Source: a virus. From it: DNA of 60,514 nucleotides. The notes under the pieces are model-generated. The model did not search any database and had not been told where the DNA came from. It saw nothing but the letters and a program-made list of their open reading frames with translations. Below are positions 1-8,802 of the stretch, in pieces (the first letter of the stretch is position 1; each line of letters opens with the position of its first letter). The DNA lies in the IMG/VR virus record IMGVR_UViG_3300025483_000009, positions 1-60,514 of that record. One strand, written 5' to 3'. A program made the position numbers and the translations under genes.

Positions 1-1626
1 TTGGGTAATCCCAACCTGAAAAAGGCTGGGACCCCAATACAATTTACAAAGAAGCAAATTGATGAGTGGATCAAGTGTAAGAATGATCCCATCTACTTTG
101 CGATGAACTATATAAAAATCATCTCTCTTGACGAAGGTTTGGTGCCTTTTGAGATGTATGATTTTCAAAAAAAGATTTTGAGTGATTTTCATGAGACAAG
201 ATTCAACATCGCAAAGCTCCCAAGACAAACAGGAAAGTCTACTACTGTTGTCGCTTATCTTCTTTATTATGCAATTTTTTACGATAGTGTTAATATTGGT
301 ATTCTTGCAAACAAGGCATCTACCGCTAGGGAACTGCTAGGAAGATTACAACTTGCTTACGAGAATCTACCAAAGTGGATGCAACATGGTATCCTTGTAT
401 GGAACAAAGGTAATGTCGAACTTGAGAACGGATCAAAGATTCTGGCTGCTTCTACATCTGCAAGTGCTGTCCGAGGCATGTCGTTCAATATCCTCTTCCT
501 CGATGAATTTGCGTTCGTTCCAAACCATGTTGCGGAGCAATTCTTTGCCTCTGTTTATCCTACTATTACGTCTGGTAAATCAACGAAGGTCATAATCATT
601 TCCACGCCAAATGGAATGAATCACTTCTACAAAATGTGGGAGGATGCAAGGCGTGGTAAGAATGATTATGTAACAAACGAAGTCCACTGGTCGCAGGTCC
701 CAGGAAGGGACTCTAAGTGGAAAGAAGAAACAATTAAAAACACATCACTCAGACAGTTCGCACAGGAATTTGAGTGTGACTTCCTTGGGTCTGCTGACAC
801 TCTAATCAGTCCAGCAAAACTACAGAATATACCGTTCCACGATCCGATTGCTAGCAATGCAGGACTTGATGTTTACGAAAGAGTACAAGAGGGTCACGAA
901 TATATTATTACTGTTGACGTTGCCAGAGGTATCGGTGGCGACTACAGTGCTTTCGTCGTGTTTGACATTACCACTGTTCCGTATAAAATCGTTGCGAAGT
1001 ACAGAAATAATGAAATCAAACCTGTCTTGTTTCCATCGGTAATTTTTCAGGTAGCAAAAGAATATAACAACCCATACATTCTGGTAGAAATAAATGATAT
1101 CGGTGATAGTATCGCTGCTACTCTTAACTATGATTTGGAATATCCTAATGTGCTTATGTGCGCTATGCGTGGCAGGGCAGGTCAAGTCGTCGGACAGGGA
1201 TTCTCAGGAAACAAAACACAACTAGGTGTCAAGATGAGTGTGACCGTAAAGAAAATTGGTTGCGCTAACCTCAAAGCTATTATTGAGGAAGACAAGTTAT
1301 TGTTCAACGATTTCAATATCTTCCAAGAGCTTACCACATTTGTTCAAAAGAAACAAGCATGGGAAGCAGATGAAGGATACCATGATGACCTTGTAATGTG
1401 TATGGTATTATTTGCATGGTTGGTCATGCAGGAATACTTTAAAGAGATGACCGACCAGGACATTAGAAGAAGGATCTATGAAGAACAACGCAATCAAATT
1501 GAGCAAGACATGGCTCCTTTTGGCTTTATTGATGACGGCATGGGTGACGATACCTTCGTGGATGGAGACGGAACTGTGTGGTATGGAACAACTCAGGAAG
1601 AAGTATCCTATATGTGGAACTACTAA
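1..1626 (+). CDS. 17: Terminase large subunit gp17 (5' end at window edge)
   Basis: This is the DNA-packaging motor ATPase and nuclease that cuts concatemeric DNA and pumps it through the portal into the prohead. The ATPase domain has a Walker A motif PRQTGKS at residues 74-80 and a Walker B ILFLDE at 164-169. The C-terminal RNase H-like nuclease shows VDVARG with D306 and the late acidic pair HDD at 461-463. At 541 residues it is a little shorter than T4 gp17 (610). The first codon in the window is TTG at base 1, so the true start may be this codon or lie just upstream outside the window. It is followed by gp18, as in T4-like cyanophages. Confidence 0.96.
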   Translation: MGNPNLKKAGTPIQFTKKQIDEWIKCKNDPIYFAMNYIKIISLDEGLVPFEMYDFQKKILSDFHETRFNIAKLPRQTGKSTTVVAYLLYYAIFYDSVNIGILANKASTARELLGRLQLAYENLPKWMQHGILVWNKGNVELENGSKILAASTSASAVRGMSFNILFLDEFAFVPNHVAEQFFASVYPTITSGKSTKVIIISTPNGMNHFYKMWEDARRGKNDYVTNEVHWSQVPGRDSKWKEETIKNTSLRQFAQEFECDFLGSADTLISPAKLQNIPFHDPIASNAGLDVYERVQEGHEYIITVDVARGIGGDYSAFVVFDITTVPYKIVAKYRNNEIKPVLFPSVIFQVAKEYNNPYILVEINDIGDSIAATLNYDLEYPNVLMCAMRGRAGQVVGQGFSGNKTQLGVKMSVTVKKIGCANLKAIIEEDKLLFNDFNIFQELTTFVQKKQAWEADEGYHDDLVMCMVLFAWLVMQEYFKEMTDQDIRRRIYEEQRNQIEQDMAPFGFIDDGMGDDTFVDGDGTVWYGTTQEEVSYMWNY

Positions 1627-1850
1627 TGGATATTGGAGATCAATTCAGTCTGGAGCATCTGCTGTTCACTGAACGCAAGTGTAGAACTTGTGGTAAAAGC
1701 AAAGATCTCCTAACAGATTTTTATTTGGTTCGTAAGCATAAAAAAAGTATGCGATCTGCATACTCATACGAATGCAAGCAATGCACAAAAAAACGAATAC
1801 TCAGTGCAAGAAAAACTGACCCCGACAGGTGGGGATATCCTGACTGGTAG
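1626..1850 (+). CDS. Small zinc-ribbon-like protein between gp17 and gp18
   Basis: This is a 74-residue protein whose ATG overlaps the gp17 stop codon (TAATG), so it is probably translated by coupling. It has two CxxC pairs, CRTC near residue 19 and CKQC near residue 50, which suggests a single zinc-binding ribbon. The same CxxC pattern opens many phage HNH endonucleases, but no HNH catalytic core is present. Function is unknown. It could be a remnant of a homing endonuclease or a small nucleic-acid-binding protein that acts with the terminase. Confidence 0.7.
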   Translation: MDIGDQFSLEHLLFTERKCRTCGKSKDLLTDFYLVRKHKKSMRSAYSYECKQCTKKRILSARKTDPDRWGYPDW

Positions 1851-1890
1851 TATGTTCATGCATGGTTTCCCCGCTGAAATTGTCCTAAAC

Positions 1891-1898
1891 AATAAATA
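1891..1898 (+). promoter_or_regulatory. Late promoter motif AATAAATA for gp18
   Basis: AATAAATA lies 38 nt upstream of the gp18 start. It matches the NATAAATA late-promoter box of T4-like cyanophages, which needs the gp55 sigma factor. It is the first of a series of such boxes in front of structural genes in this window. Confidence 0.65.
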
Positions 1899-1935
1899 AT
1901 TTCAGGTTAATTGGATATTCTATAGGAGTCTAAAC

Positions 1936-4335
1936 ATGGCAAGTCAAGTCTCGCCTGGTGTTGTTCTTAGAGAACGCGACCTATCGAACGCTGTTGTTGT
2001 AAATACAACCAGCATTGTTGGCGCATTCGCTTCCACATTCCAAAAAGGTCCTGTTGGAGAGGTAAGAACTATCTCTTCTCAGAAAGATCTACTAGAAACT
2101 TTCGGTAAACCCGTCGATGCTAACGCAGAAGACTGGTTTGTAGCATCGGAATTCTTGGGATATGGCGGACAACTGGCGGTCGTCAGAGCAGAAACTGGCG
2201 CTCTCAACGCAACTGACGACGGGGTAGCACTCTTAGTCAAGAACGATGCAGATTGGGAAGGTGGTACAGGTACATCTAAAAAATTCGTAGCACGCTCCGC
2301 TGGTCTCTGGGGTAATTCCCTTAAGGCAGTTGTCGTAGACGCTGGTGCTGACCAGTATGTCACTTTCGGCGCTGCACCTGCAGGCATCGGCGTTGGCGAT
2401 TCTATCACATTTACTGGTGGCGTAACTGCTAAGGTTCTTAGCTACAACGCTGCTACTCTTACTGCTGCTGTTGTGCTTGCTGCTGGTGCTGCAAGACTAA
2501 CAACTGCAGACACACTCGACACTCCTGATACTGGTGTCGCTGCATCTACCACTGGTCTCGTCGGTGGCACTGGATACCAAGCAGCAACTAGTGTTGCAAC
2601 CACAGGTGGTTCGGGAACAGGTTTGACTGTTGACACTGCAGTTTCTGCTGGTGTTCCTCAGGCAATCACCCTGACCTCTGGTGGTACAACCTACGCTACT
2701 GGTGCTAATATTGCAACCTCTGGTGGATCTGGTAGTGGTCTAACCGTTGATGTTGTTGTTGCTGCTGGTGTTATCCAAACAATTGCAATCAACTCCCCTG
2801 GATCTGGTTACCTTGTTGGTGATACTGTCACTGTTGTTGGTGGTGGTTCTAACGGTACTTTCACAGTTGATATTGTTGAGGGTCCTGTAACTGGAGTTAT
2901 CATTAATGCAGGTGGCGTTGGTTATCTGGTTGGAGATACAATCACCGTTACTGGTGGTGGTTCTGATGCAACCTTTGAGGTTGCTAGCGTAACCGATACC
3001 GCAATTGCACTAACCGCTGTTAGTGACTGGTACACCAACACAATCATTCCTGGCACAACTCTAACACTTGCTGCTATTGGTCCTCGCCCTGGCACATCTG
3101 CATATGCATCTGCTCGTAGTATCAGCAAGGACGAAGTTCACGTTGCTATCATCGACACCACAGGTAATGTCTCTGGTGCTGCTGACACAATTGTAGAGCG
3201 TCTGACATATCTCTCCAAACTATCTGATGGCAAGTCTGCAGAAGGTGCTAACACCTACTACAAGTCTGTAATCAACGATCAGTCTGACTATCTCTATCAC
3301 GGTGCTGCACTTGCAACCGTTGTTTCTGGTGCTGCATGGAATGCCGAGTCTGGTTCCACCTCTGGTGAGATGGGTCTAGTTGGCGTGAGCGGAACTGATC
3401 TTTCTGGTGGTCTTGATGACTATGAGTACACCGCTGGTGAAATCTCTGGTGCATATGATGAGTTTGCTGACTCTGAAAGTGTCAATGCTGACTTCATCCT
3501 AATGGGTGGTTCTCTTGCTAATGAGGCAGATACTAAAGTCAAGGCACTCAAGGCAATTGCTATTGCTGCAGGTCGCAGAGACTCTATCGCATTCGTTTCT
3601 CCACACAAAGGAAACCAAATCGGTGCTGCTGGTGCTCTAACTACCAATGAGCAGAAAGAAAGAACTCTGGCATTCTTTGATGGAATGACCTCCACATCTT
3701 TCGCAGTATTCGATAGCGGTTACAAGTACATGTACGACCGCTTCAATGACAAGTATCGCTATGTACCTTGCAACGGTGATGTTGCTGGTTTGTGCGTGAA
3801 CACTTCTGCTGTTCTAGATGACTGGTTCTCCCCTGCTGGACTCAACAGAGGTGGACTTCGTAACGCAGTAAAACTAGCATACAACCCAACCAAGGCAGAC
3901 AGAGACGAACTGTATTCTGCAAGAATCAACCCAATCGTCTCCATGTCTGGTAGCGGCATTGTTCTATTTGGTGACAAGACTGCACTGGCTTCGCCATCTG
4001 CATTCGACCGCATCAATGTTCGTCGTCTCTTCCTCAACATTGAGAAGAGAGTTGAAGGACTTGCTAAGGGCGTTCTCTTTGAACTCAATGATGAACTCAC
4101 CCGTGGAAACTTCTCTGCTGCAGTTAATGCATACCTAAGTGAAGTTCAAGCAAGACAGGGACTCCAAGATTACTTGGTCGTCTGTGATACTTCCAACAAC
4201 ACACCTGATGTAATTGATCGCAATGAGTTTGTTGCAGAACTATTCCTGAAACCAACTCGTTCTATTAACTATGTAACAGTAACCTTCACAGCAACTAGAA
4301 CTGGTGTCTCGTTCGCTGAAGTCGTAGGACGCTGA
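1936..4335 (+). CDS. 18: Contractile tail sheath protein gp18
   Basis: This protein forms the contractile sheath around the tail tube. The first roughly 200 residues (beginning MASQVSPGVVLRERD) and the C-terminal roughly 400 residues, including the GLN-RGG region and the final sheath core with FTATR, fit the gp18 family. The protein has 799 residues against 659 in T4. Much of the excess is a glycine/threonine/valine-rich repeat block at residues 209-351, described separately, which probably forms a surface domain on the sheath. The start is an ATG 38 nt after a late box, with GGAG upstream. gp19 follows directly, as in T4. Confidence 0.96.
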   Translation: MASQVSPGVVLRERDLSNAVVVNTTSIVGAFASTFQKGPVGEVRTISSQKDLLETFGKPVDANAEDWFVASEFLGYGGQLAVVRAETGALNATDDGVALLVKNDADWEGGTGTSKKFVARSAGLWGNSLKAVVVDAGADQYVTFGAAPAGIGVGDSITFTGGVTAKVLSYNAATLTAAVVLAAGAARLTTADTLDTPDTGVAASTTGLVGGTGYQAATSVATTGGSGTGLTVDTAVSAGVPQAITLTSGGTTYATGANIATSGGSGSGLTVDVVVAAGVIQTIAINSPGSGYLVGDTVTVVGGGSNGTFTVDIVEGPVTGVIINAGGVGYLVGDTITVTGGGSDATFEVASVTDTAIALTAVSDWYTNTIIPGTTLTLAAIGPRPGTSAYASARSISKDEVHVAIIDTTGNVSGAADTIVERLTYLSKLSDGKSAEGANTYYKSVINDQSDYLYHGAALATVVSGAAWNAESGSTSGEMGLVGVSGTDLSGGLDDYEYTAGEISGAYDEFADSESVNADFILMGGSLANEADTKVKALKAIAIAAGRRDSIAFVSPHKGNQIGAAGALTTNEQKERTLAFFDGMTSTSFAVFDSGYKYMYDRFNDKYRYVPCNGDVAGLCVNTSAVLDDWFSPAGLNRGGLRNAVKLAYNPTKADRDELYSARINPIVSMSGSGIVLFGDKTALASPSAFDRINVRRLFLNIEKRVEGLAKGVLFELNDELTRGNFSAAVNAYLSEVQARQGLQDYLVVCDTSNNTPDVIDRNEFVAELFLKPTRSINYVTVTFTATRTGVSFAEVVGR
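2560..2990 (+). repeat. Degenerate Gly-rich protein repeat block inside gp18
   Basis: Residues 209-351 of the sheath protein consist of about four units of roughly 35 residues. Each has a GxGY or GGT core, a GGSG or GGGS turn, a TVDV-type strand and an AGV-type link. The last two units share GYLVGDT almost exactly. T4 gp18 lacks a comparable block. It looks like a beta-rich, externally displayed insertion; that placement is inferred. Confidence 0.7.
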
Positions 4336-4349
4336 TTTTAAACCGTTAC

Positions 4350-4357
4350 ACTAAATA
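4350..4357 (+). promoter_or_regulatory. Late-type box ACTAAATA before gp19
   Basis: ACTAAATA lies 20 nt upstream of the gp19 ATG in the short gp18-gp19 gap. It differs from TATAAATA at the second and third positions. This variant recurs before several structural genes here, which supports a real but weaker late promoter. Confidence 0.45.
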
Positions 4358-4376
4358 GTTCAAAGAGGTTAAACAA

Positions 4377-4952
4377 ATGGCAATTACTAGTAACGTCGAA
4401 GGATTCTTGCAAAAGGTTCAGCATGGCGTTAGACCGAATATGTTTGAAGTGGGGATCACATTCCCCACTGGGATTACTCCCGAAGGTGGTCTTGTAAACA
4501 TGCTGTGCAAATCTGCTGCACTTCCTGCTTCTAGCGTTGGAACAATTGAGGTTCCTTTCCGTGGTAGAACAGTTAAGATTGCGGGAGACCGTACATTTGA
4601 TAACTGGACCGCAACCTTCATCGTTGATGAAGGCATGAAGATTCGTGCTTACTTTGAGAAGTGGCTCGATCTCATCAACTCCCATGAAGACAACACTGGA
4701 CAACTCTTCCGTCCTTCTGGTGCTGACGCATTTGCTAAAGATGTATATGTCACACAGAAGAGAAAGGATGACAGTGCTGGTGGTGCAGATCTCAGAAAGT
4801 ATCATCTGTGGTATGCATTCCCAACTAGCGTTTCTCAGATCGATCTTGCTTATGACAGCAACGATCAGATTGAAGAGTTCAGTGTTGAGTTCCAGTATTC
4901 TTACTGGACCGTAGACGAGGGTGGAGAAGCTGGCATCACTGTCGGCACCTGA
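4377..4952 (+). CDS. 19: Tail tube protein gp19
   Basis: This is the inner tail tube subunit; hexamers stack to form the channel for DNA ejection. Its 191 residues compare with 163 in T4. It begins MAITSNVEGFLQ and contains the tube-family segments GGLVNMLCKSAALP, VPFRGR and FNDNW-like DNWTATF, and ends with an acidic EGGEAG stretch. Position between gp18 and gp20 fixes the assignment. AAAGAGG precedes the ATG as ribosome binding site. It is expected to be expressed late with gp18. Confidence 0.95.
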   Translation: MAITSNVEGFLQKVQHGVRPNMFEVGITFPTGITPEGGLVNMLCKSAALPASSVGTIEVPFRGRTVKIAGDRTFDNWTATFIVDEGMKIRAYFEKWLDLINSHEDNTGQLFRPSGADAFAKDVYVTQKRKDDSAGGADLRKYHLWYAFPTSVSQIDLAYDSNDQIEEFSVEFQYSYWTVDEGGEAGITVGT

Positions 4953-4971
4953 TTTATCATTTTCTAGGATG

Positions 4972-5007
4972 ACTAAATAGTCATACTAGTCGTTGAGCGA
5001 TTAAATA
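4972..5007 (+). promoter_or_regulatory. Two late-type boxes before gp20
   Basis: ACTAAATA at 4972-4979 and ATTAAATA at 5000-5007 lie in the 55-nt gp19-gp20 gap. The second abuts the portal ATG, so only the first is well placed to initiate a leader. They are variants of the NATAAATA late box. Confidence 0.4.
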
Positions 5008-6708
5008 ATGAGTCAGCTATTTGGATTTCAAATTAACAGAAAGGAGGGAAAGAAGGGTCAGTCCCCTGTCCCTCCTTCTGCTGACGAGCCCGTTGCAGTT
5101 GCTGCAGGGGGCTATTTTGGTACGTATGTAGATCTTGATAATAACGGCAGGGACGAGTTTGAACTTGTCCGTCGCTATCGTGACATGGCACTACACCCCG
5201 AGGTTGATAGTGCTGTTGATGAAGTTGTGAACGAGTTTGTTGTTAGCGATAACAATGACAGTTGTGTTGATATTAATCTTGAAAATCTAGACACTGGTGC
5301 TGGAGTCAAGAAAAAAATTCGTGATGAATTTGATTACATTAAAAGACTTCTAAACTTTGATAATCGCTCACATGAGATTATCAGAAACTGGTATGTAGAC
5401 GGTAGACTATTCTACCACAAGGTTATTGATCTAGAGAATCCTAAAAAGGGCATCCTTGAGTTGCGCTATATTGATCCTCTCAAGATCAAAAAGATTAGAC
5501 AAAAACTAAAGTCAGGTCCTGGTAGATCACTCACACCTGCAGAACAACAGTCTGCTAAGGTATATGAGTGGGGTGAATATGTAGATTACTATCTGTACAA
5601 TCCACGCGGATACATTCGTGGTGGTGCTTTAGGTCCAGTTGGAGATATGTCCAACAACCAAGGCATTAAAATTGCAGTAGACTCTATTACATTTTGTTCT
5701 TCTGGTCTTCAAGATCTAAACAAAAGACTTACACTAAGTTTCCTACACAAAGCAATCAAGTCTCTCAATCAACTTAGAATGATTGAAGACGCTTTGGTTA
5801 TCTACAGATTGTCTCGCGCACCTGAGCGTCGCATCTTCTACATCGATGTTGGCAATCTACCTAAAGTCAAAGCGGAACAGTATCTCCGTGATGTGATGGC
5901 ACGCTATCGTAACAAACTAGTTTACGATGCCAGCACTGGAGAGATTCGTGACGACAAAAAGCACATGAGTATGCTTGAGGATTTCTGGTTGCCTCGTAGA
6001 GAGGGTGGTCGTGGTACTGAAATTACTACGCTGCCTGGAGGACAGAACCTTGGCGAACTTAAGGATGTTGAGTATTTTAAAAAGAAACTTTTCAACTCAC
6101 TCAACCTACCACCTTCCCGTCTCACAGACGACAATAAAGGATTCAATCTTGGTAAAACCACTGAAGTTCTCCGTGACGAACTTAAGTTTACCAAGTTCAT
6201 TGGTCGTCTCCGTAAGCGATTCAGTGAGATGTTCCATGACATGCTCAAGACGCAACTCATCCTCAAGGGAGTAATCTCCCCTGAAGATTGGGATGATATG
6301 AAGGAGCATATTCAGTATGACTATCTCTTTGACAATCATTTCAACGAACTAAAGGAACTTGAGATGACTACACAGCGCATGGCGCTAGTCACTCAAATGG
6401 ATCCATTCGTTGGTAAGTATTTCTCCATCGAACACATTCGTAAGAACATCCTTGTGCAGTCTGAGAACGACTTTAAGGAGATTGATAAGCAGATGAACTC
6501 TGAGATTAATTCTGGACTTGCTATGAATCCTGCCGATGTCAATACATTTGACATGATGGATCGTCAAAATACAGCATTCCAACCAGAGATTCAAGCACAA
6601 CAAGCTGATGATGCTCACTCTAGAGAACAAGAAAAAGCGGACGACGCACATCAAAAACAACTTGACATGGTAAAGGCACAACCTAAACCTTCGAGTAATA
6701 CTAAATAA
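5008..6708 (+). CDS. 20: Portal vertex protein gp20
   Basis: This is the dodecameric portal through which DNA is packaged and to which the neck and tail attach; it also initiates head assembly. It has 566 residues against 524 in T4. Recognisable family stretches include RYRDMALHPEVD near residue 57, DPLKIKKIRQ near 157 and the YFKKKLFNSLNLPPSRL region near 355. The C-terminus is hydrophilic and Q/D/K-rich. The N-terminal tail (GGKKGQSPVPPSADEP) is low in complexity. The gene is the classic g20 marker of cyanomyoviruses and sits between gp19 and the prohead core genes. Confidence 0.97.
   Translation: MSQLFGFQINRKEGKKGQSPVPPSADEPVAVAAGGYFGTYVDLDNNGRDEFELVRRYRDMALHPEVDSAVDEVVNEFVVSDNNDSCVDINLENLDTGAGVKKKIRDEFDYIKRLLNFDNRSHEIIRNWYVDGRLFYHKVIDLENPKKGILELRYIDPLKIKKIRQKLKSGPGRSLTPAEQQSAKVYEWGEYVDYYLYNPRGYIRGGALGPVGDMSNNQGIKIAVDSITFCSSGLQDLNKRLTLSFLHKAIKSLNQLRMIEDALVIYRLSRAPERRIFYIDVGNLPKVKAEQYLRDVMARYRNKLVYDASTGEIRDDKKHMSMLEDFWLPRREGGRGTEITTLPGGQNLGELKDVEYFKKKLFNSLNLPPSRLTDDNKGFNLGKTTEVLRDELKFTKFIGRLRKRFSEMFHDMLKTQLILKGVISPEDWDDMKEHIQYDYLFDNHFNELKELEMTTQRMALVTQMDPFVGKYFSIEHIRKNILVQSENDFKEIDKQMNSEINSGLAMNPADVNTFDMMDRQNTAFQPEIQAQQADDAHSREQEKADDAHQKQLDMVKAQPKPSSNTK
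6700..6707 (+). promoter_or_regulatory. Late-type box ACTAAATA at the end of gp20
   Basis: ACTAAATA overlaps the last codons of gp20 and lies 21 nt upstream of the small prohead-core gene. It is the same variant seen before gp19 and gp20. Coding constraint cannot be excluded because it lies within the portal frame. Confidence 0.35.
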
Positions 6709-6728
6709 ATTATAGTGTGATTAATATC

Positions 6729-6941
6729 ATGGCAGATCAAGTTAACCCTGAATCTGAAGTTGTGGACATCGTTACAGCAATTTCAGACAATAAAAGATCG
6801 GAAGCAATTGATGCTATCCAAGATCTTTTGTATGCTAAAGCGTCTGATGCTATGACAGCATACAAGCAAGTCGTCGCAAAGACGTACTTTGATGAACCAG
6901 TAGGAGAAACTCCAAATGAAACTGATAACGGAACAGATTGA
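6729..6941 (+). CDS. 67: Small prohead core protein, gp67-like
   Basis: This 70-residue acidic, helical protein lies between portal and prohead protease, the position of T4 gene 67 (pip), whose product is part of the internal scaffold and is cut by gp21. It has an EAIDAIQDLLYAKASDAM helix and an acidic, T/N-rich tail. The ATG at 6729 is chosen over an in-frame GTG at 6717. No separate gp68 homologue is visible. The assignment is by position and composition, since sequence similarity to T4 gp67 is not obvious by eye. Confidence 0.65.
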   Translation: MADQVNPESEVVDIVTAISDNKRSEAIDAIQDLLYAKASDAMTAYKQVVAKTYFDEPVGETPNETDNGTD

Positions 6942-7560
6942 AAATGTAAAGGTTATCACCGAAGGTGCAGGTGATAGCAAAAAACTTTATATCGAAGGCG
7001 TATTCCTTCAGTCTGAACTGAAGAATCGTAACGGAAGAGTCTATCCTTTTTCCGTATTGGAAAGAGAGGTTAATCGTTACAATGAAGAGTACATTTCTAC
7101 GAAGCGTGCTCTAGGTGAACTTGGTCACCCAGATGGACCTACTGTAAATCTGGACCGTGTGTCCCATAGAATCATGTCTCTCAAAGCAGAGGGTACTAAC
7201 TTCATGGGTAAAGCACAAATCCTAGATACCCCAATGGGTAGAATTGCTAAGTCTCTATTAGACGAAGGTGTTCAACTTGGTGTTTCTTCCCGAGGCATGG
7301 GTAGTATCGATAAGCAAGAAGGTGTTAGCTATGTCAGAGATGACTTCATGCTTGCTACTGCTGCTGATATTGTAGCAGATCCTTCTGCGCCAGACGCTTT
7401 TGTCAATGGCATCATGGAAGGCAAAGAGTGGGTATGGGACAATGGAATCCTTAAAGAGTCCAAAGTTGCTAAATACCAAAGATACATGAGCGAGTCTACT
7501 CGCCGCAATCTGGAGGAAAGAACACTTCAAGTGTTCGAGAATTTCCTCGCGGGGTTGTAA
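6916..7560 (+). CDS. 21: Prohead core protease gp21
   Basis: This serine protease (family S78/U9) is built into the prohead core and cleaves capsid and core proteins during maturation. It has 214 residues, against 212 in T4. The likely catalytic His is H71 in GELGHPDGP and the Ser is in GVSSRGMG (S124/S125). It overlaps the end of the gp67-like gene by 26 nt. The next gene, gp22, is its main scaffold substrate. The presence of this protease makes capsid-targeting signals elsewhere in the genome testable. Confidence 0.96.
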   Translation: MKLITEQIENVKVITEGAGDSKKLYIEGVFLQSELKNRNGRVYPFSVLEREVNRYNEEYISTKRALGELGHPDGPTVNLDRVSHRIMSLKAEGTNFMGKAQILDTPMGRIAKSLLDEGVQLGVSSRGMGSIDKQEGVSYVRDDFMLATAADIVADPSAPDAFVNGIMEGKEWVWDNGILKESKVAKYQRYMSESTRRNLEERTLQVFENFLAGL

Positions 7561-7562
7561 TC

Positions 7563-7570
7563 TATAAATA
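7563..7570 (+). promoter_or_regulatory. Late promoter TATAAATA for gp22-gp23
   Basis: A perfect T4-type late box, TATAAATA, lies 36 nt upstream of gp22 and just after the gp21 stop codon. Spacing is right for a short leader. It probably drives gp22 and the major capsid gene up to the terminator after gp23. Confidence 0.75.
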
Positions 7571-7605
7571 AAGATATAATCATAACATTTACGGGAAGAC
7601 TCAAA

Positions 7606-8763
7606 ATGTCAGATATGTTAAACGAAAAGTTTGAGGAGTTTCTGGGCGAGCAGCAGGTCGTTATGGAAGCGGGAGCACAGGATCCCATGCCTAGTGTTAC
7701 TGCCACAGTAATTCCTGGTACAGGTTCAGATCCCTCAGCCGTTTCGGGTGATCCACAGCAACGCGGCGGTGGAAAAGATCCTATGCCAACCGTCCCTCCT
7801 TCTGTAGCAAACGGTCAGTCTGTTACTGATTTAGGTGGTTCGCAATCCAAACCTCTCCATAGCAACAAAGAAGAAGGTGAGGAAAATCCTGGCGCTAAAG
7901 CATCTGCTCCTGTTTCTCAGGACGGCAGCGTAACATCTACCTCTGGTAAACCAGGCAAAGATCCACAACCTTCTGTCGGTGCTGAAGTATCTTATGGCAC
8001 CAAAAAAGGTCCTGATGTTGCATATCCAATCAAGCCTTCCTTTGAGGAAGTTGATCTTTCCGCAGATGTTAACGCTCTCCTAGAGGGCACCGAACTCACC
8101 GAAGAGTTTGCCGAAAAAGCTACGACTATTTTTGAAGCAGCAGTTAAGGCAAAACTCTCCGAAGAGTATGACAGACTTGTAGAACACTTTGCTACCGAAC
8201 TCGACAAGCAACTCGCTGAAGCTAAAGCTGAGATGTCTGAAGAGGTTAATGGCACTGTGAACTACGCTATTGGTCAATGGGTTGAACAAAACCAAGTTGC
8301 TATTGACCGTGGCATCAGAAATGAGATCACTACAGACTTCATCGCAGGTCTCAAGGGTCTCTTTGAAGAGCACTACATCTCTATTCCCGACGAGAAAGTC
8401 GATGTTGTAGAGGGTATGGCTGAATCGATTCGTGAAATGGAAGAGCGCCTAGACGAACAGGTCAAGGCTAATGTGAAACTACAGAATCGTCTTAATGAAT
8501 CTGCAAAAGCGATCATCGTGAAAGAAATTTCCGAGGGTCTTGTAGATACACAGAAAGACAAACTAGCTGCTCTCGCTGAGGGTGTTGACTTTGTTTCTGA
8601 GGAAGAATTTTCTAAGAAACTCACCACCATCAAAGAGTCTTACTTCCCTAAAGAAAAGACTACTGTCAGCGAAGTATCTGATGAGACACCAGTTGAGTCC
8701 GAGGCACAGTCTCCAGCAATGGCGGCATACCTGCAGGCACTCTCCCGCTGGTCTAATAATTGA
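7606..8763 (+). CDS. 22: Prohead core scaffolding protein gp22
   Basis: This is the main internal scaffold of the prohead, later degraded by gp21. Its 385 residues exceed T4 gp22 (269). The N-terminal roughly 140 residues are low in complexity and rich in Pro, Gly, Ser and Asp, with two similar DPMPSV/DPMPTV units and a third DPQPSV. The C-terminal part is strongly acidic and helical, with long coiled-coil segments (for example AESIREMEERLDEQVKAN). It lies directly between gp21 and gp23, as in T4. Confidence 0.93.
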   Translation: MSDMLNEKFEEFLGEQQVVMEAGAQDPMPSVTATVIPGTGSDPSAVSGDPQQRGGGKDPMPTVPPSVANGQSVTDLGGSQSKPLHSNKEEGEENPGAKASAPVSQDGSVTSTSGKPGKDPQPSVGAEVSYGTKKGPDVAYPIKPSFEEVDLSADVNALLEGTELTEEFAEKATTIFEAAVKAKLSEEYDRLVEHFATELDKQLAEAKAEMSEEVNGTVNYAIGQWVEQNQVAIDRGIRNEITTDFIAGLKGLFEEHYISIPDEKVDVVEGMAESIREMEERLDEQVKANVKLQNRLNESAKAIIVKEISEGLVDTQKDKLAALAEGVDFVSEEEFSKKLTTIKESYFPKEKTTVSEVSDETPVESEAQSPAMAAYLQALSRWSNN

Positions 8764-8802
8764 TATCACTAATCTAAAGAGCAAACAACGGAGTAAACTA
8801 AA

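Noticed and set aside
1626-1850. Full HNH homing endonuclease after gp17
   Set aside because: Only the CxxC pairs are present; the HNH catalytic residues are missing.
2560-2990. Repeats in gp18 as a possible CRISPR array
   Set aside because: The repeats are diverged, in frame and have no uniform spacers; they are protein-level repeats.
2079-4100. Several open frames on the minus strand opposite gp18
   Set aside because: They follow from the GC-skewed repetitive codon pattern of gp18, have no ribosome binding sites and no recognisable protein motifs.
8764-8802. Late box directly before gp23
   Set aside because: No NATAAATA or CTAAATA in the gap; gp23 is probably served by the box before gp22.
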